This document shows, piece after piece, positions 10,418 through 22,801 of a stretch of DNA of 64,000 nucleotides. Made by a program: the position numbers and the translations under genes. Within the stretch, counting starts at the first letter, position 1; each line of letters starts with the position of its first letter. The stretch is from Dalbergia cochinchinensis (taxonomy: Eukaryota > Streptophyta > Magnoliopsida > Fabales > Fabaceae), in NCBI GenBank assembly GCA_031216125.1, contig CM062369.1:13497001-13561000 (forward strand). The letters are read 5' to 3'. The notes under the pieces were generated by a model. That model saw nothing but the letters and a program-made list of their open reading frames with translations, did no database searches and was not told the origin of the DNA.

Positions 10418-10553
10418 CAAGTCTAGATAGCCAAGACAATTCATTGGGAAGAAGGTGCAACCCCACAATGCTATAGAAATCCTTTTTCCAAATTCAGATG
10501 AGCCATTCACTGTCAATGGGGCACATTTGAAGCGTTACTTGGGAGGAGAGATT
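10418..10553 (+). pseudogene. Athila-type integrase, C-terminal end
   Basis: After the Cassandra insertion the frame gives KKVQPHNAIEI, then FPNSDEPFTVNGAHLKRYL. This corresponds to the last segment of Athila integrase before the 3' non-coding region. It is cut at 10553, where a minus-strand LTR begins. Confidence 0.72.
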
Positions 10554-12978
10554 TGTAGGTTGAAAGTGGCACAAGAAAGGGGGTTGAATTGTGCTTCTAA
10601 CTTCTTTGTCATTACTGAAATACTAAACAGAGTCTATCAAATCTTTACTTGAAGGCAATGGAAATTATTATTAATATACTTCATAATGTAACTTTCTGAA
10701 TCAAAAGAAAAAGTAGAAACTTCAGAAATAGTTTTTAAAATGTTTTACAAAGAAACACACAACACAAACAAACTTAAATGCTAAAATATAAGAGGAGAGA
10801 GAGAGAGAGAGAAAGATAGAGATTACTTAGTACATTGTCTACATCTAGCTCTCAACAGTTTGTTGAATTTTACTATAAACCTTTCTCAACCTTGAGAAAG
10901 TAAGATAGTCTGTATATAGTCTTCTCAAGCTATTTCCAGTGAGTAGTAGTTCCAATTTACTCTCTTAACAAGTAGTTTTTTTTACTAGCCTCTTTAAACT
11001 AACCTCACTTGATCACTACTGGATCAGGATACAAGTATATGATTTTGGATTGATTCTCTCCAACAAAGAACACTCAAGTTTTTCTAAGAATAAAATAGTG
11101 TATAACTTGATGAAAACTTGAGAGATTTCTTTTTATATTCTTCCTAAGAAGACGACGTTATCAAATAAGTATTAGAAAGAAGATTTATAAAACAGAAACT
11201 AATTACAAGAAGTAATAGATGAACTTTCAAAGTATATTGAAAAGCTTCAACGCTAGTTGTGCAAAATGTTCCTATCTCATATGAAGGTTTCATCCTATTA
11301 TAATTGGATTTTGAATATGACCGTTTCCCTTTGATTTCCTTTCCTCTTGGCACGTGCTGATCTTCTTTTTATGTCTAAGGAACTATCTTCTAGAACAATA
11401 GTTGAGCCATGTCAGAGTTATCCTGTAGAAATGTTGACAAATTGGTTTCTAGATAACCTTCAGAAACAACTTTTACATTCTGAACTGTGGTTTCTAAACC
11501 TTTCTTCTAGAATACGAGGAATTTTTCCAAGTACAAAAGTGATATCTCACTGTCAATACTTTTCTGAAAGTTAACTAAATTTGAATTACAAATTTCCTTC
11601 TATTTCTGTTGACTCGATTGGTTTATGAAAAATGCATTCTTTTAGAGAGAATTTCACAATTTCTAAGTTTCACATTGATCTTCATTGCTTAGCTCTGGAT
11701 TGATAAAGATCTTTTCAGCATGTAGAATGTCTTTAGAGTTGACAACCATTGAGACTGAAGATTGTGATCATGATATGCTCGAGAGAAATTGAGTTCTATA
11801 ATGATATGACACTTTTCTGAACACGTAATGCACTTTCGAAAGATTCATACTTGGTTTCTAATTATGGATATGTTTTCTCATGTCTCTAAACATATTTTAG
11901 TTTACTTTCTGTTCTATTTTTCACATCATTAAAACTTTGAATCTCTTTGAATGAGATTTTAATCATGTTAAAACATGTCATTGTGAAAAATATGTCATTA
12001 AGGGCCCGTTTGGCTAGCTAGATAGGATAAGGACTGATAGTATAAGATCTAATAAGATAAGGCTTGATACTATAAGGTCTAAAAAACTTTTAATACTATA
12101 CAGTATTTGGTGTAACACTGTATACAATATTATATTTTATATTTTATAATATTACCATTTATTTACAAATAATTCTAATATTTTAATTAAATATTAAATA
12201 AAATAAAAATTTTTATTAATGGTTTAAATATAATTTTTAAATATTATTATTTGTTTCAATACTTTATAATTATTAAATAACTCTTTTATATATTTTTAAT
12301 ATTTTCTTTTATAATTATAATTATTTAAATTTAAATTTTAAAATGAATATTAACTCAAAATATTTTTGTTATTCTTTCTTTTATATTTACATATTATTTA
12401 TTTTAAATATTTATTTCTATTTAATATTTATTAATTATAATTACTTTTATATTTTTATTGTATATGGCTAGATTGATATCATATATTATTTGTTAACAAT
12501 ATTTATTATTATGAAATAATTTTATTTATAAATTTTTTACTTATTATTATTTATTTAAGAATTATTTTATTTTAATAAAATATTAAAAAATAAAAGTAAC
12601 CTTATACAATAAAAGCTAATCAGGCCTCCTTATACTGTATTAAGTTATATAACATTTTAACATATAAATAAGTTATGATATATAAGCTTATATAATACGT
12701 TACTTGAACCAAACAACATACTAAACACAATACTAAACACACCTTAATTGAACCAAATAACATAGTATAAGCTTATAGTATCATACCTAATACAGCATAC
12801 TAAACACACCCTAATTGAATTTATATGTAAAGAGAATGATCCTGTTAAACACTACAGAAACTCAAATGATAACATAGTCTTTCCTTCAAAATATTTTAAT
12901 AAAATTTACTTTGTTATCACTCAAAACATAAGTTATAAAGCTTTATGAAGAATTTTAGACCTAAAATGGTTGACTGCA
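10554..12978 (-). mobile_element. Solo LTR of a long-LTR Copia-type element, minus strand
   Basis: Read on the minus strand this resembles the 35672-37451 LTR. The shared parts are the AATTCAACCCCCTTCTTGTGC tail region, an AAAAATCTTCTTTCT/TCTTAGGAAGAA block, a CTCAAGGTTGAGAAAG block and, near 12916-12934, the GAGTGATAACAAAG word found near LTR starts. It begins TG and ends CA when read in minus orientation. About 1.6 kb remains after removing the MITE at 12002-12811. No matching internal region flanks it, so it looks like a solo LTR. Flanking five-mers (AGATT and ATAAA) do not match. The 12978 end is the less certain one. Confidence 0.6.
12002..12811. mobile_element. MITE with TAA target duplication (PIF/Harbinger-like), inside the solo LTR
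   Basis: The left end GGGCCCGTTTGGCTAG is preceded by TAA. The right end ...ACTAAACACACCC is followed by TAA. Reverse-complementing the right end gives GGGTGTGTTTAG, an imperfect match to the left. The interior is about 85 percent A+T with no open frame. Removing it rejoins the two halves of the Copia-type LTR. Confidence 0.65.
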
Positions 12979-13692
12979 ATAAAACCTCCCTCCATTTGAT
13001 CACACCTTAGAGGAGGGCATAACCCCGTTTAGACTATATATGTGTGGTTGAGAAGTAAAAGAAAACATAATGCTCATTTCGGAAATTTTTAGTTCCAACT
13101 TCTCTTCTTCGACCAAACATACACAGTTAGCCTTAAAAAAAAAGAAGAAAAATGCCTAACCCTACTTGACGCTAACCTCTTCATCTATGCTTTCCCAACG
13201 CAGTCGCCACTTCCCAAGTCTCCCTACAGTGCTGACAACACTCCTTCGACTACTCCGTGATGGCACAGCCAATGTAGCCGGCACACTCCCTTTTTTGCTC
13301 AAGCCTGCGACAGCACCGCCAGCGTTGTTAGTGCACTCCATCTTTTGACAGCAGCGCCGGCGTCCCCGTCCTCCCAGCGCTACCGCGTTCTCCTTCTGGT
13401 TTAAAGCACCAGATCTTGCCAATAGCTATTGCTCTCTCTCCTACCTCAATCTTGACCCAAACAGTGCTAGTAGCGTAGTGCCTAGTACCACAACGACAAC
13501 ACTGGTGTCACCAAGACAGCATCACGGCCACTGCCTAGCACTACCAGTGTAGCTCTTCTTCCCTTAGTTTGAAACCATCAACCCAAATAGTGCCAGCCTA
13601 ACCCAAGCCACCAGTCTTCCTCAATTTTAAAGCACTAACACTGCCACTCGACCTTTTTGATTCTCGGTTAAGTTGTGAGTCAATTGAATTTA
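12979..13692. other. Unassigned sequence, C-rich, between two insertions
   Basis: From about 13160 to 13660 composition shifts to C-rich with many CACTGCC, ACCAGTCTTCC and AGTGCTAG words. Short frames are present on both strands but none matches a family I know. It may be Athila 3' non-coding DNA or part of an unrecognised element split by the insertion at 13693. I see no supported gene. Confidence 0.35.
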
Positions 13693-16143
13693 GGGGGCGT
13701 GTGGTAGCCAGCTTTTTTTTTTAACTCTCAGGAATTTTAGGATGGGAATATAACATTGATATGTTTGGTAGATAGATTAAAAAAATATTCCCAGGTAAAT
13801 GTGACTCCTAGGAATAAAAGAGACCCCATTTTCTATCCTATCTTCTAGGTAGGAATGTTGCTTTCCTGGGAAAGGAATTGTGATATGACAAAGTAAATTT
13901 CCTAAACTACCTCTCTCATAAAATCACAAATTTCAACTTTCTCAGTAGAGACCTCCCTAACTTTGCATATACTCTCTCGTATTCCATGAGGAACTCGCCA
14001 TCGCTGCCACCACGAGGAGCTTACATCACCGCGAGGACCTGCCACCACCACCGCGAGGATGGATCGAAGGTATGCTAGTTCTCTCTCTGTTCTTTTTTCA
14101 TTCTGATTAGGGTTCCATCGAATACGCTTTCCCCATCTTCGATCTTTCTTCTTCGGATTCTTCTCCTATTTCTCTCCAATTAGGTCGATTGGTGTTGTAC
14201 TTTTTGGATTTTACATCATGCGATTTCGTTCTACGCTCCTCTTTCCTCGCCGCCTTCCTCCGCCGGCACTTGTCGTCCCTTGTCACCACCCTCGAAAAAT
14301 CAGGTTCTTCCTCCTCGAGTTTCTGCGTCTCAGAAGCCCTTGGTGGTGGCAGTGTGATAAATGATCTTTGAGATTTGTCTTAGTTCCTATATCAGGGTGT
14401 TGTGCTTTTCTCCGATCCCATACGCTCGAGGGTTGTAGATGTAGTGCTTTCCAATATCATATCCTTGTACCTTAGTTCGTGAATCATCCTTACATTTCTT
14501 TGACATTTGTGTTATTCTAAATCTTGCATAATTCCTGAATCACCCTTACATTGATGAAAAAATTATTCCATCGAGTGTGATGAATGTATTGAAATAGTTC
14601 ATTAACGAAGGGATCATTTTTGTGCAGTGAAGTTTTCAAATTCCTTGCTTGTTTGCCACGCCAACTTGCACTTTTTTCCTGCCATGCCATGCCTGGTTTT
14701 ATTGATTCTCGTTATTGGAGTTTGATTTGTTTGTTCTGTAATTTGTATCACTGATCCTTGCTACTAATGGCATGATTGGTTTTGATTATAACTTGAATGC
14801 AATAAAGAACTTTCACTCAAGGTTGCAATTCATTTATATTACTCTTTGTCAGTTAGATATAATTAATTAATTCATTAACACGTCGTTGCTGATTTGAGGA
14901 TAGTTGCATGCCTCTCACTTGCACAAACTAGATCATTTGACTTGCATATGTATTTTATTTTCGTTGTGGATAGAGCAAGCAAGTTTATGCTTTGGTGCTT
15001 ATTAATTGCAGTTATACTACTTCCAGCTGCTTTTTTTATTATTCTGGTTCTTATGTAGAGATGTTAACATTTTAACATTCTGGTTTTGATTGCAAATTTT
15101 GTTGGTCTCTGAGTGGGTTTTGATCTGTTTTCTACTATGCTTTGAGTTGGGATGCCTCAACAAACAATTGGAGTTATGGGGTCTAAGCTAAAAAAGTTGT
15201 TTGACAGGTTATTTGTCTTTCAAATCATGATTGAAAGGAGCATATTCTGCTGCTTTCATGGTTAGATAAATCCCTAATAGGTGGTTGGGGGAGTGGATTG
15301 TAGGTGTAGTTTGTTCCACATAGATGTATGTGATTGTGCAGTGAATGGTGAATCACTGCATTCCAATTTAATGGCAATTGTGAAATTGGTTAGCTTCGAG
15401 CCTTACACCCCTTACACACCCAAAGCAGGGCATCAAATTGTCTATATCTAACTTTGCTAAGTATATGATTGTATTTTTCAATATCATGTACGAAAATAGG
15501 ACACATTTGGTTTGTGTAAGATAGAAAACTTTCAATATATAATCAACGGGTCTTTAATGGTCCTACTCGTACTTTGCTAGATGTTAAAACTTCAAATATC
15601 CCTTATGAACAGAGTTGCTCTATAAATGAAGTAGACAACAAGTAGCTAGAATATTTCCTCCTCTGTCTATGCTTCTATTCTCCCTTTGGCTGCTTGACTT
15701 TAGCATAAGCTGTGAGTAATCTTTCTTATTTCCCATGTCTTTATGAATTTCGCTAGTTGTAGTAAAAAATTACACCAAGTTTATGATACTAAATGCAAAC
15801 CTGGTACTGTTGATATATCCTTGCTGGATTAAGAGTTCATTCCTTCAAAATTGATCACTTGCTTTATGTGTTCTGGTTAAAGCTCTAGATATTTCTTTTC
15901 GTTACCTATTACTATTGGCCATTTTTACAAATATTCTATTCTGGATTCCTCTTTAAAATATGGATTTTGTTCTTGGTGGAGTTTTGATTTAATATTTGTA
16001 TATGGGTTTTGATTTAATATCTATTCTTGTTGGATTAAGAGTTTTGATTTAATATGGATTCTGTACTAGTACTTTTCCCTCTTAATTTCCTTGATGCTTA
16101 TTGAGAAATTTTTGGTGACTAAGTTGAGTTAATTGTACTTTTA

Positions 16144-16308
16144 GGTGCCTAAAAGCGAAAGCGAATCCACAGGTCCAGGTGCTATAGGTTCTTCTTCTAC
16201 CCAAGGAAAGAATAAAAGAAAGAGAGGAAACAAAGGCTCTGATTCCATTGATGCATTGAGTGAAGGACAAATATCTGACCGACTACTTTTATACACTAGC
16301 ATTGGAAG
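16144..16308 (+). pseudogene. Possible last exon inside the Harbinger-like element
   Basis: The frame VPKSESESTGPGAIGSSSTQ is followed by GKNKRKRGNKGSDSIDALSE and ends at a TAG near 16309. It begins just after a pyrimidine-rich stretch and TTTTAG, so it could be the 3' exon of a spliced gene. The basic, serine-rich composition would fit the C-terminal part of the Myb-like accessory protein these transposons carry, but that is a guess from context. No upstream exon was identified with confidence. Confidence 0.35.
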
Positions 16309-16559
16309 ATAGGCTGGACTTGGTCTTGGATGTCCTTGATGAGTCATAGTTTTTTTTATTATTTTAAAACAATTATAGGACTTGAATTAAAACTTTTGTA
16401 TAAATTGGTAGCCCTTATAATGAGTTTGACTTTAGTAGTAGATATGACATATATATGTATTGTGTGTTTGAATTGGTATTCATACATTTAGCATTGTTAA
16501 AAAAATGTGTTTGAATTTAATTTGAGCAAATTATATGTGTGTGCTAATTTTTTATTTAA

Positions 16560-16985
16560 AATAGTTAATTTTTAGTTAAAATAGGTATTTTTAAGTTAAG
16601 ATTGTTAATTTGTGTTAAAACAACTAATTTTTAGTTTAAATAGTAAATTTTTAAGTTAAAATTGTTAAGTTTTCATTTGAATAGTTAATTTTGTAGTTAA
16701 AATAGTTAATTTTTAGTTAAAATAGGTATTTTTTGAGTTAAAATTGTTAATTGTGTTAAAACAACTAATTTTTATGTTTAAATAGTAAATTTTTGAGTTA
16801 AAATTGTTATGTTTTAATTTGAATAGTTGATTTTGTAGTTCAAACTATTAATTTTCAGTTAAAATAGGTATTTTTGAGTTAAAATTGTTAACTTTTGTGT
16901 TAAAATAATTAATTTTTTGTTTAAATAGTAAATATTTGAGTTAAAATAGTTAAATTTTAGTTGAAATTGTTAATTTTGATACTAA
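16560..16985. repeat. Three tandem copies of a 141-bp A/T-rich unit
   Basis: The word AATAGGTA recurs at 16580, 16721 and 16863, spacings of 141 and 142 bp. The unit itself is made of degenerate 17-20 base sub-repeats of the type AAAATAGTTAATTTTTAGTT. It lies near the right end of the Harbinger-like element. Confidence 0.85.
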
Positions 16986-17215
16986 AACAATAAGGGGTAT
17001 TTTGGAAAAACTATACAAGATTCCTGAGATTATAAATAATAACCAAACACGTGAATATTAATTCCTGGGTATATTTATAATATTCCTAGGAATTTAATCC
17101 ATCTACCAAACATTTTCAAAATGTTATTCTTGGAAATAACATTTCCAGGAATAATACTGTTTGGAATAACATTCCTAGGAATGTAAAACTAAGCCATGTG
17201 CCACACGCACTCTTA

Positions 17216-18408
17216 GGGTTGTGTTGGTGATCCTCCATCCTGCCTTCTGGCTGTATTCTCATGGATGTGAAAATTCTTGGTTGTGTGGTTATTGGTTGAT
17301 TGGGTTGCTATTTGATTCTTTTTGCAGATATATATTAAAAAAAAATCCGAAGGTGTAGAGCGGGAGTTTTCAATTCATTTTGGTGGTCACGCACCAGCCA
17401 GAGTCCCGGAGCTAGCAAAGAGGGATAATGCATTGAAGTTTTGATGTGCAGGAAGTGCTCAGCATTCAGACCCAATTTAGTTTCATGGACCACCACTAAG
17501 ACATCAGGTGAGTATTCTTCTTGCTTCAATATTTTCAATTGTGGTTTTAATTTTTATGCTTTGATCGTGGATATCTTCAATAGCTCTTGAACCATGTCCC
17601 CCAAAAAAAATGCTTTGTTTGTCTCACTTCTTCCATTATCATTGTAGTTGCTGAAATTTAAGTTTAATTGCAGTGGTGATAGCTGTCAGAGTTTTTTTTT
17701 TCACTTGCTTGAAGTTTTTTTCATTTTTGTCTTGAAGATGAAATTGTTGCTAAAATCTTTTTAAGCCTATGTAAGTACTTGGCTCATTCAATTGGCCGTT
17801 GTGAATTTCTGAAAAAAAAAATTGTATGTTTTGAATTTAGCCATGTGGGGGAATGAATTTTTACATAATGAGAAAAAAAATGAGCAAATAAAATAAGTGT
17901 GGGGTTGATTAATGCCGAAGGCATTAAAAAAAAAATTAAGGCTCTAAGTACCACTGTCCAGTCATTGCTTAAACTACAAAACTTTTAATCCTGGATATGT
18001 GCTTGTGATGTATCAATGCCGATGGGAGTCATTGATTGAACACTCATTCTACAGAGTCACCATGGGACAGAGCATTAAGAGTTGGATTAATCCCCCCAAA
18101 AATGAAATTGGAATTGGAGTGTGCTAATTCATCTAGTTGTGTGTTAAATTGGTAATCAATGTGGAACTCCATTTGAAAATTTGTTTTGAGCATCCTTGCT
18201 TTTGATTAAACTGATTAGAGTTTGCAAGTGATTAATTAAGATTTGAAAATTGTTTACTTTGGCAAATTGGTGTTAAGGATGACAGCTATATATCACTGCT
18301 TTCCATGTTGTACCTAAATTGGAAATTTTTGGTAGGTGATTGGGAGCTATAAGATTGAATGTTCTTCGATGTATTTTCTCTATTTTACTTGGGTACAAGC
18401 AAAAATTC
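17216..18408 (+). other. Athila 3' non-coding region, no gene seen
   Basis: This stretch lies between the Harbinger-like element and the Athila polypurine tract. Only short frames occur. GTGTGGGGTTGATTAATGCC near 17899 echoes the polypurine-tract region and is common before Athila LTRs. The first 300 bp (17216-17520) could belong with the unassigned block at 12979-13692. Confidence 0.45.
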
Positions 18409-18419
18409 AAGTGTGGGGC
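18409..18419 (+). other. Polypurine tract of the Athila-type element
   Basis: A short G-rich run (AAGTGTGGGGC) abuts the TG that starts the 3' LTR at 18420. This is where plus-strand synthesis would be primed. Confidence 0.6.
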
Positions 18420-19560
18420 TGTGATAGCCTGGAAAAATATCTTAATTTATCCAAGTTATTGAATTCCAATCACATTTAAATTGAGTTATTCTTAAGTAAT
18501 TAAATTGAAAAATCAATTCAAATTATCTTTGTAGATTTATTTAGTGAGTTGTATTTTTTTGGAGATTTGTTGGCAAAATATTCTCACTAATTTGATTTGA
18601 TTTGCAGAAGATAATGGATAAGTAATTGGAAATTGAAAAGAGAATTGGAAAAGGTTTTAGCATGATTTAAGGAGAGATAATTGAAGATTTGGATATGATT
18701 TGATTTGATTTGAAGGAATAGAAGGGCATTAAAGTCGTTTTCTTTTATTTTTAGTTATCTTATTCAGTTTGATTTTTAAGTATAAATAGGTAGTTTTTAG
18801 TTCATTCAAGACACTTTTCACTTTAACTTTTGTTAACTTTTACTTTCTACGCTTTTTATTTTTGAGTTCTAGAGTTTTCTCTTCATCTATGTCTTTCTAA
18901 ACTCTCAAAGGTGTTAAGGAGATGGACTCTTAGGGAACTGATTTGCATCTTTTTTATTAATTTCCTTTTAATTTAATCCTTATTTTCTAGCAATTTTAAT
19001 GCTGTTCTTGGTTTGGCCACCTATTAACTGATATATGGTTTTATACTGTCGAAAGAGAATTCATTTTATAAAATAAGCCAAACTAAAATTTAACATAGGT
19101 TAAAGCAACTAGAGATAGAAGTGATTATTTGTGTTATCTTTATGAATTCTTGTTCTTCATCATTAGGATAAATTTAAAATAGTATGAGAGATTGATTATC
19201 TAGTTTATCCTAAGAGGATTATAGTAGCGAGGGATCATGGTATAATTATTAGTAATGAGTATTTCAATTGAAAATAAAATTTTTAGGAAAGGATCTTAAC
19301 AATTGGATAGTGCAATTCAGGGAACTTTGAAGAAATCAACCCGTCTTTGATCCTTATTTCTTAACAATTTATTTTTAGTTTTCTATTGATTCGAGTGAAA
19401 ACATTCATTAATTTAAATTATAATTTTTCTAGATAGTGAAGAACTTAATTGAAATGGGATTTGATTTTAATCCTCGTGGGAACAACAATCCCATACTCAA
19501 TTTCTTATTATTTGTGACGTGTTGCATTTGTCGGAATCTGATTTCATAAATTGGATATCA
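18420..19560 (+). repeat. 3' LTR of the Athila-type element
   Basis: 1141 bp, TGTGATAGCCTGG to TTGGATATCA. Its end matches 1-190. TATAAATAG at 18781 is a plausible TATA box. The sequence to the right belongs to a different element, read in the opposite direction. Confidence 0.82.
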
Positions 19561-21007
19561 GTCTCTAAGACCGTCTTCCACTCAAGAATGTCATTTAATC
19601 TTGGATTTGGAGTTGATAGGCAATTGTGATCTTGATAAGCACAAAACTATCCACACACCTCCTCCAATTCCAATCTTTCTTAACGTCAAAATTGTTGAAC
19701 ATGCACAAGGACTCATAGTCTCTTTGAGATGTTCATTGTGTAACAACTCTTCCAACCTTTATTTCATGATCTAACCCTCCTATGGACTCATTTTGTAATG
19801 AGGTACATTTGGTGGATAGGCACCAAGAATCAAATCAATATGGTGTTGTACTTCCCTAATTGGAGGCAAGCCATCCAGCACATCTTTTGGCCTCTGCATC
19901 ACTGAATTGTTCTAATAGTGACTTCATAGCTTCAAAAAACTCAATTGGCTTAGATTCTGACTCAACCTCCAACACTTGCTTTAGAGTTAATGCATGTACT
20001 TCTCTAGACTCTTTAACACCAACCACTTCTGTCTTATGCCTCAAACTTGTGAATGGTAGGAAATTTCGGCCCTCTACTTTGGAAGCTTTTGTTCTAAAAC
20101 TTCCTTTCATCGGCAACAAGTTAGTACTTCATGCCATCTTTCTCCAAAGCATAAGTGTTATGTCTGTCATCATGTTAAGCTCTAACATAAAACTGCCATA
20201 GTCTACCCAATAACAACTGACAAGCATCCATATCAGCAATATCATAATAGTTGTATTTATCAATGGAAAATAGCACCTTGAAATGCTCAATAACCTTAAT
20301 TTTCTCTGTGGCATCCAACCAATATTGTTTGGACTAGTATGCTTCTCCACCTTCAGATCCAAAGTGTTCAGTGCATCTACCAATAATGTTCTTACAACTT
20401 CCATTATCAATTATTATAATAACTAATTAGTTCACAATATAGTGCACTTAGTCCAAAATAACTAATGTTGTTAGGTCTGGTCATCATGTTTTGGCGTTAG
20501 GATCAGCTTCCTAACAACATCGCTTTGTCCATAATCTTCTACTTCATCATCAAACTCATCCTTATTTCCACCATGGCCATACTTGAACTGATCGTCATCT
20601 TCTCAATCTATCATGTTGACTGTCTTTCAAAGGGGACAATCATTTGATCTGTGTTCAGATGATTCAGTTGAAAGCATTTTCCTAGAATCAACTTTGCATA
20701 TGGATTGGAGGCCTTCGATGCCTCCTTTACTTATAACACTTTTTGCTTGTCTGTTGCTTTCATTTCCTTATTCTGTTCAACACGTGTAGATATGTCATCA
20801 ACTGCCTTGTCCACTAACCAGTTGTTCGATGGGAGTTGCCTCCATGGTTCCTGTAGGAATAATCAATTCGACATTTCTCCATCCGAAATTAACTCCGCCG
20901 ATAAGGCCATTGTTTTCATCTCATCTAAAGTCTACACCATCTAAATGCTAATTTTGTCTAATCATTGGCTTCAATGTTGAAAGTCATCTCACCATATATT
21001 ATCCATC
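19561..21007 (-). pseudogene. Chromovirus Gypsy gag-protease-RT fragment, minus strand
   Basis: On the minus strand, from 21007 down: the end of gag with MKTMALSAELI; a SNPYAKLILGKCF segment and a degraded zinc knuckle ending HRSNDCP near 20630; an acidic stretch; a protease-like segment with the equivalents of DNGSC, GWM and DMDACQLLLGRLWQ (20410-20120); then the RT entry with PPIREVQHHIDL, PHYKMSP and MSPCACSTILTL-like words down to 19561. The order is that of a Reina/CRM-type chromovirus polyprotein. Frame shifts and stops are frequent. The RT stops at 19561 against the Athila LTR, so Athila inserted into it. A CACTA element bounds the other side. Confidence 0.78.
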
Positions 21008-21059
21008 GACTAATAGAAATATGTGGAATAGTGCTCAATTTTGTAAACGAGAAAAATTG

Positions 21060-22440
21060 TTCTCTAATATATTGATTTCGCGACCGAAATTAAGACTGGG
21101 TACCCAACTACGTCATTTGGAATTGAAAACTCGGTTTATAAGTCGGTCATTAAAGCGATATTAGTTGCTACTTTAGTGGCTGCTATTTTTCATGCAAGAA
21201 AAAACCATTTATATAAGCAATCGATCAGTAAATTGGTCTTTATTGGTGACTTAGTAGCTGAGCTTGTAATGGATTTTCTGACCATTACAAAGCTTTCGTA
21301 TTACGAAAATCGATCACTACATCTATTACTAACACAAAAATTAGTGACAATTTTAGCGACTGCTTTTTATATCAAACCTAGACCTTTTCTTTATAAGAAG
21401 TCAATAACAAAATTGGTCACTAATTTATCAATTAATGATCGATTTTGTGACTAATTATCCTAAACCAAACAATTTCTCATGTTAAGACATTTGGTCTCCA
21501 CATCGGTCAATAGATTTTAAATTAGTGACAAATTTACGTATTGATATTAAAGAGAAACTTTATTCCTAAAGAAATTGGTCACTAATTGAAAAGTTAGAGA
21601 CCGATTTAGTGACTGGCCATGTAACACCAAACAATTTGTTGTGTTAGGAAACTCAATTATTAAATCGGTCACTACTAATTAAAATTTAATGGCTAATTTA
21701 GTGATCAATATTGTTAGCAAACTGCAACTCTTTTTTTTTTCTCATGAGAAATTAGTCACTAAATTTGTGACAATTGAAATATGAGCGATCGATTTAGTGA
21801 CTAGTCATAACAATAAAGAGTTTTAAAGAAAACTAGATCAGTCACTAATATTTCAATAAGTTCCTATTTGGTGATTGAATATTAATATTAAAAATAACAT
21901 TTTTTCTAATGAAATCAGTCACTAAACCAATCACCAAGTGAAATGATTTAGCAGAAGTTTTAGTCACTAGTTTTACAACTCAACTTGAAAAACCCTGAAT
22001 GTTTCCCCTATTTTCATTTGGGTCTCCCTAACCCAGAATGTTCTACCTCCACTATACTTCCCCAAGCTATCGGTCGTGTCTAGCAAATCCTCGCTCTTCC
22101 TATCGCACACCTAGCTTCCAACCCCATGAACTTGTGAGTATACTCATGAATAGTTTTCTTACCCAGCTAACACATTTAATATAGTTAGAGTTACTGACCA
22201 ATTTAGTGATTGATATTGGTGGCAAAGTGTAAAACCTTTTAGAAGGAGTTCAGTCACTAATTGTTATTAGTGACTAGCATAGTGACTGATTTTCAACTTT
22301 CTTCTATTGAGAAAGTTGGTCATTAAAAAATTAGTGACTAATTTAGTGGTTGAATTTTTCATTTCATTAATCTATGTTGGTGACTCTAATTAAAGTTAGA
22401 GACCGATTTAGAAACAGAATTTTGGTCACTAATTTTAAAA
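21060..22440. repeat. CACTA subterminal repeats, left side of the second element
   Basis: More diverged copies of the same motifs as at 978-1790 (AAATTGGTCACTAAT, TTAGTGACCGATTT), in both orientations and interrupted by unique sequence near 22000-22190. The divergence suggests this copy is older than the first CACTA. Confidence 0.75.
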
Positions 22441-22801
22441 CATATAAGACCAAAAAAATCCTTAAGTTTCTCAAACTTTCCCAAATCTCCCATTTCACTC
22501 CGCCTCTTCTCTCCCAAATCTCACATCTACCAATCGTCACAACAACTTCAACCATTGTTGTTTGCCCCAAATTGCTGGTCTTCTCCATGTCTGGCTAATG
22601 TGAGCCACCCTTGTCAGCCCCAAATTTTCTCTCCAAAGTCTCACATTCCAAAATTCCAGAACCTCTGCCTCCTAGTGTCCTTTTAAACTAGTCCTGATTC
22701 GTTCTCGCCACTTAGCCTGCCGGTCCATCATTCTCGTTGCCGAGTCTGTCGCTTCATCATTGACGCCATCAACTGTTCGTGTTGCGGGTTCGTAAGCCAC
22801 C

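Larger units (their letters stand above)
13693..17212. mobile_element. PIF/Harbinger-like DNA transposon, 3.5 kb, no transposase seen
   Basis: Terminal inverted repeats GGGGGCGTGTGG and, reverse-complemented from the right, GAGTGCGTGTGG are flanked on both sides by TTA (13690-13692 and 17213-17215). A second inner inverted pair, built on CCTAGGAATG and TAACATTC words, extends about 150 bp inward on each side. A three-base TTA duplication is typical of PIF/Harbinger. The interior has exon-like and intron-like sequence (14000-16350) and a tandem repeat (16560-16985). No DDE transposase was recognised. Confidence 0.7.
1..19560 (+). mobile_element. Athila-type Gypsy LTR retrotransposon, old and heavily nested
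   Basis: Positions 1-190 and the end of 18420-19560 are the same LTR; both end in TTGGATATCA. A tRNA-Asp-like primer site follows the first and a G-rich polypurine tract precedes the second. Between them lie, in order, decayed gag, protease, reverse transcriptase, RNase H and integrase of Athila type. The two visible LTR ends agree at roughly four-fifths of positions by eye, and every coding domain has stops, so the insertion is old. Insertions at 960, 9555, 10554 and 13693 explain the 19-kb span. The target duplication cannot be checked because the 5' end lies outside the window. The right boundary is supported independently: a minus-strand RT of another element is cut off exactly at 19561. 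Confidence 0.85.

Noticed and set aside
17335..17538. Minus-strand frame between the Harbinger-like element and the Athila LTR as a gene
   Set aside because: Short, no motif, no start context; left as unassigned sequence.
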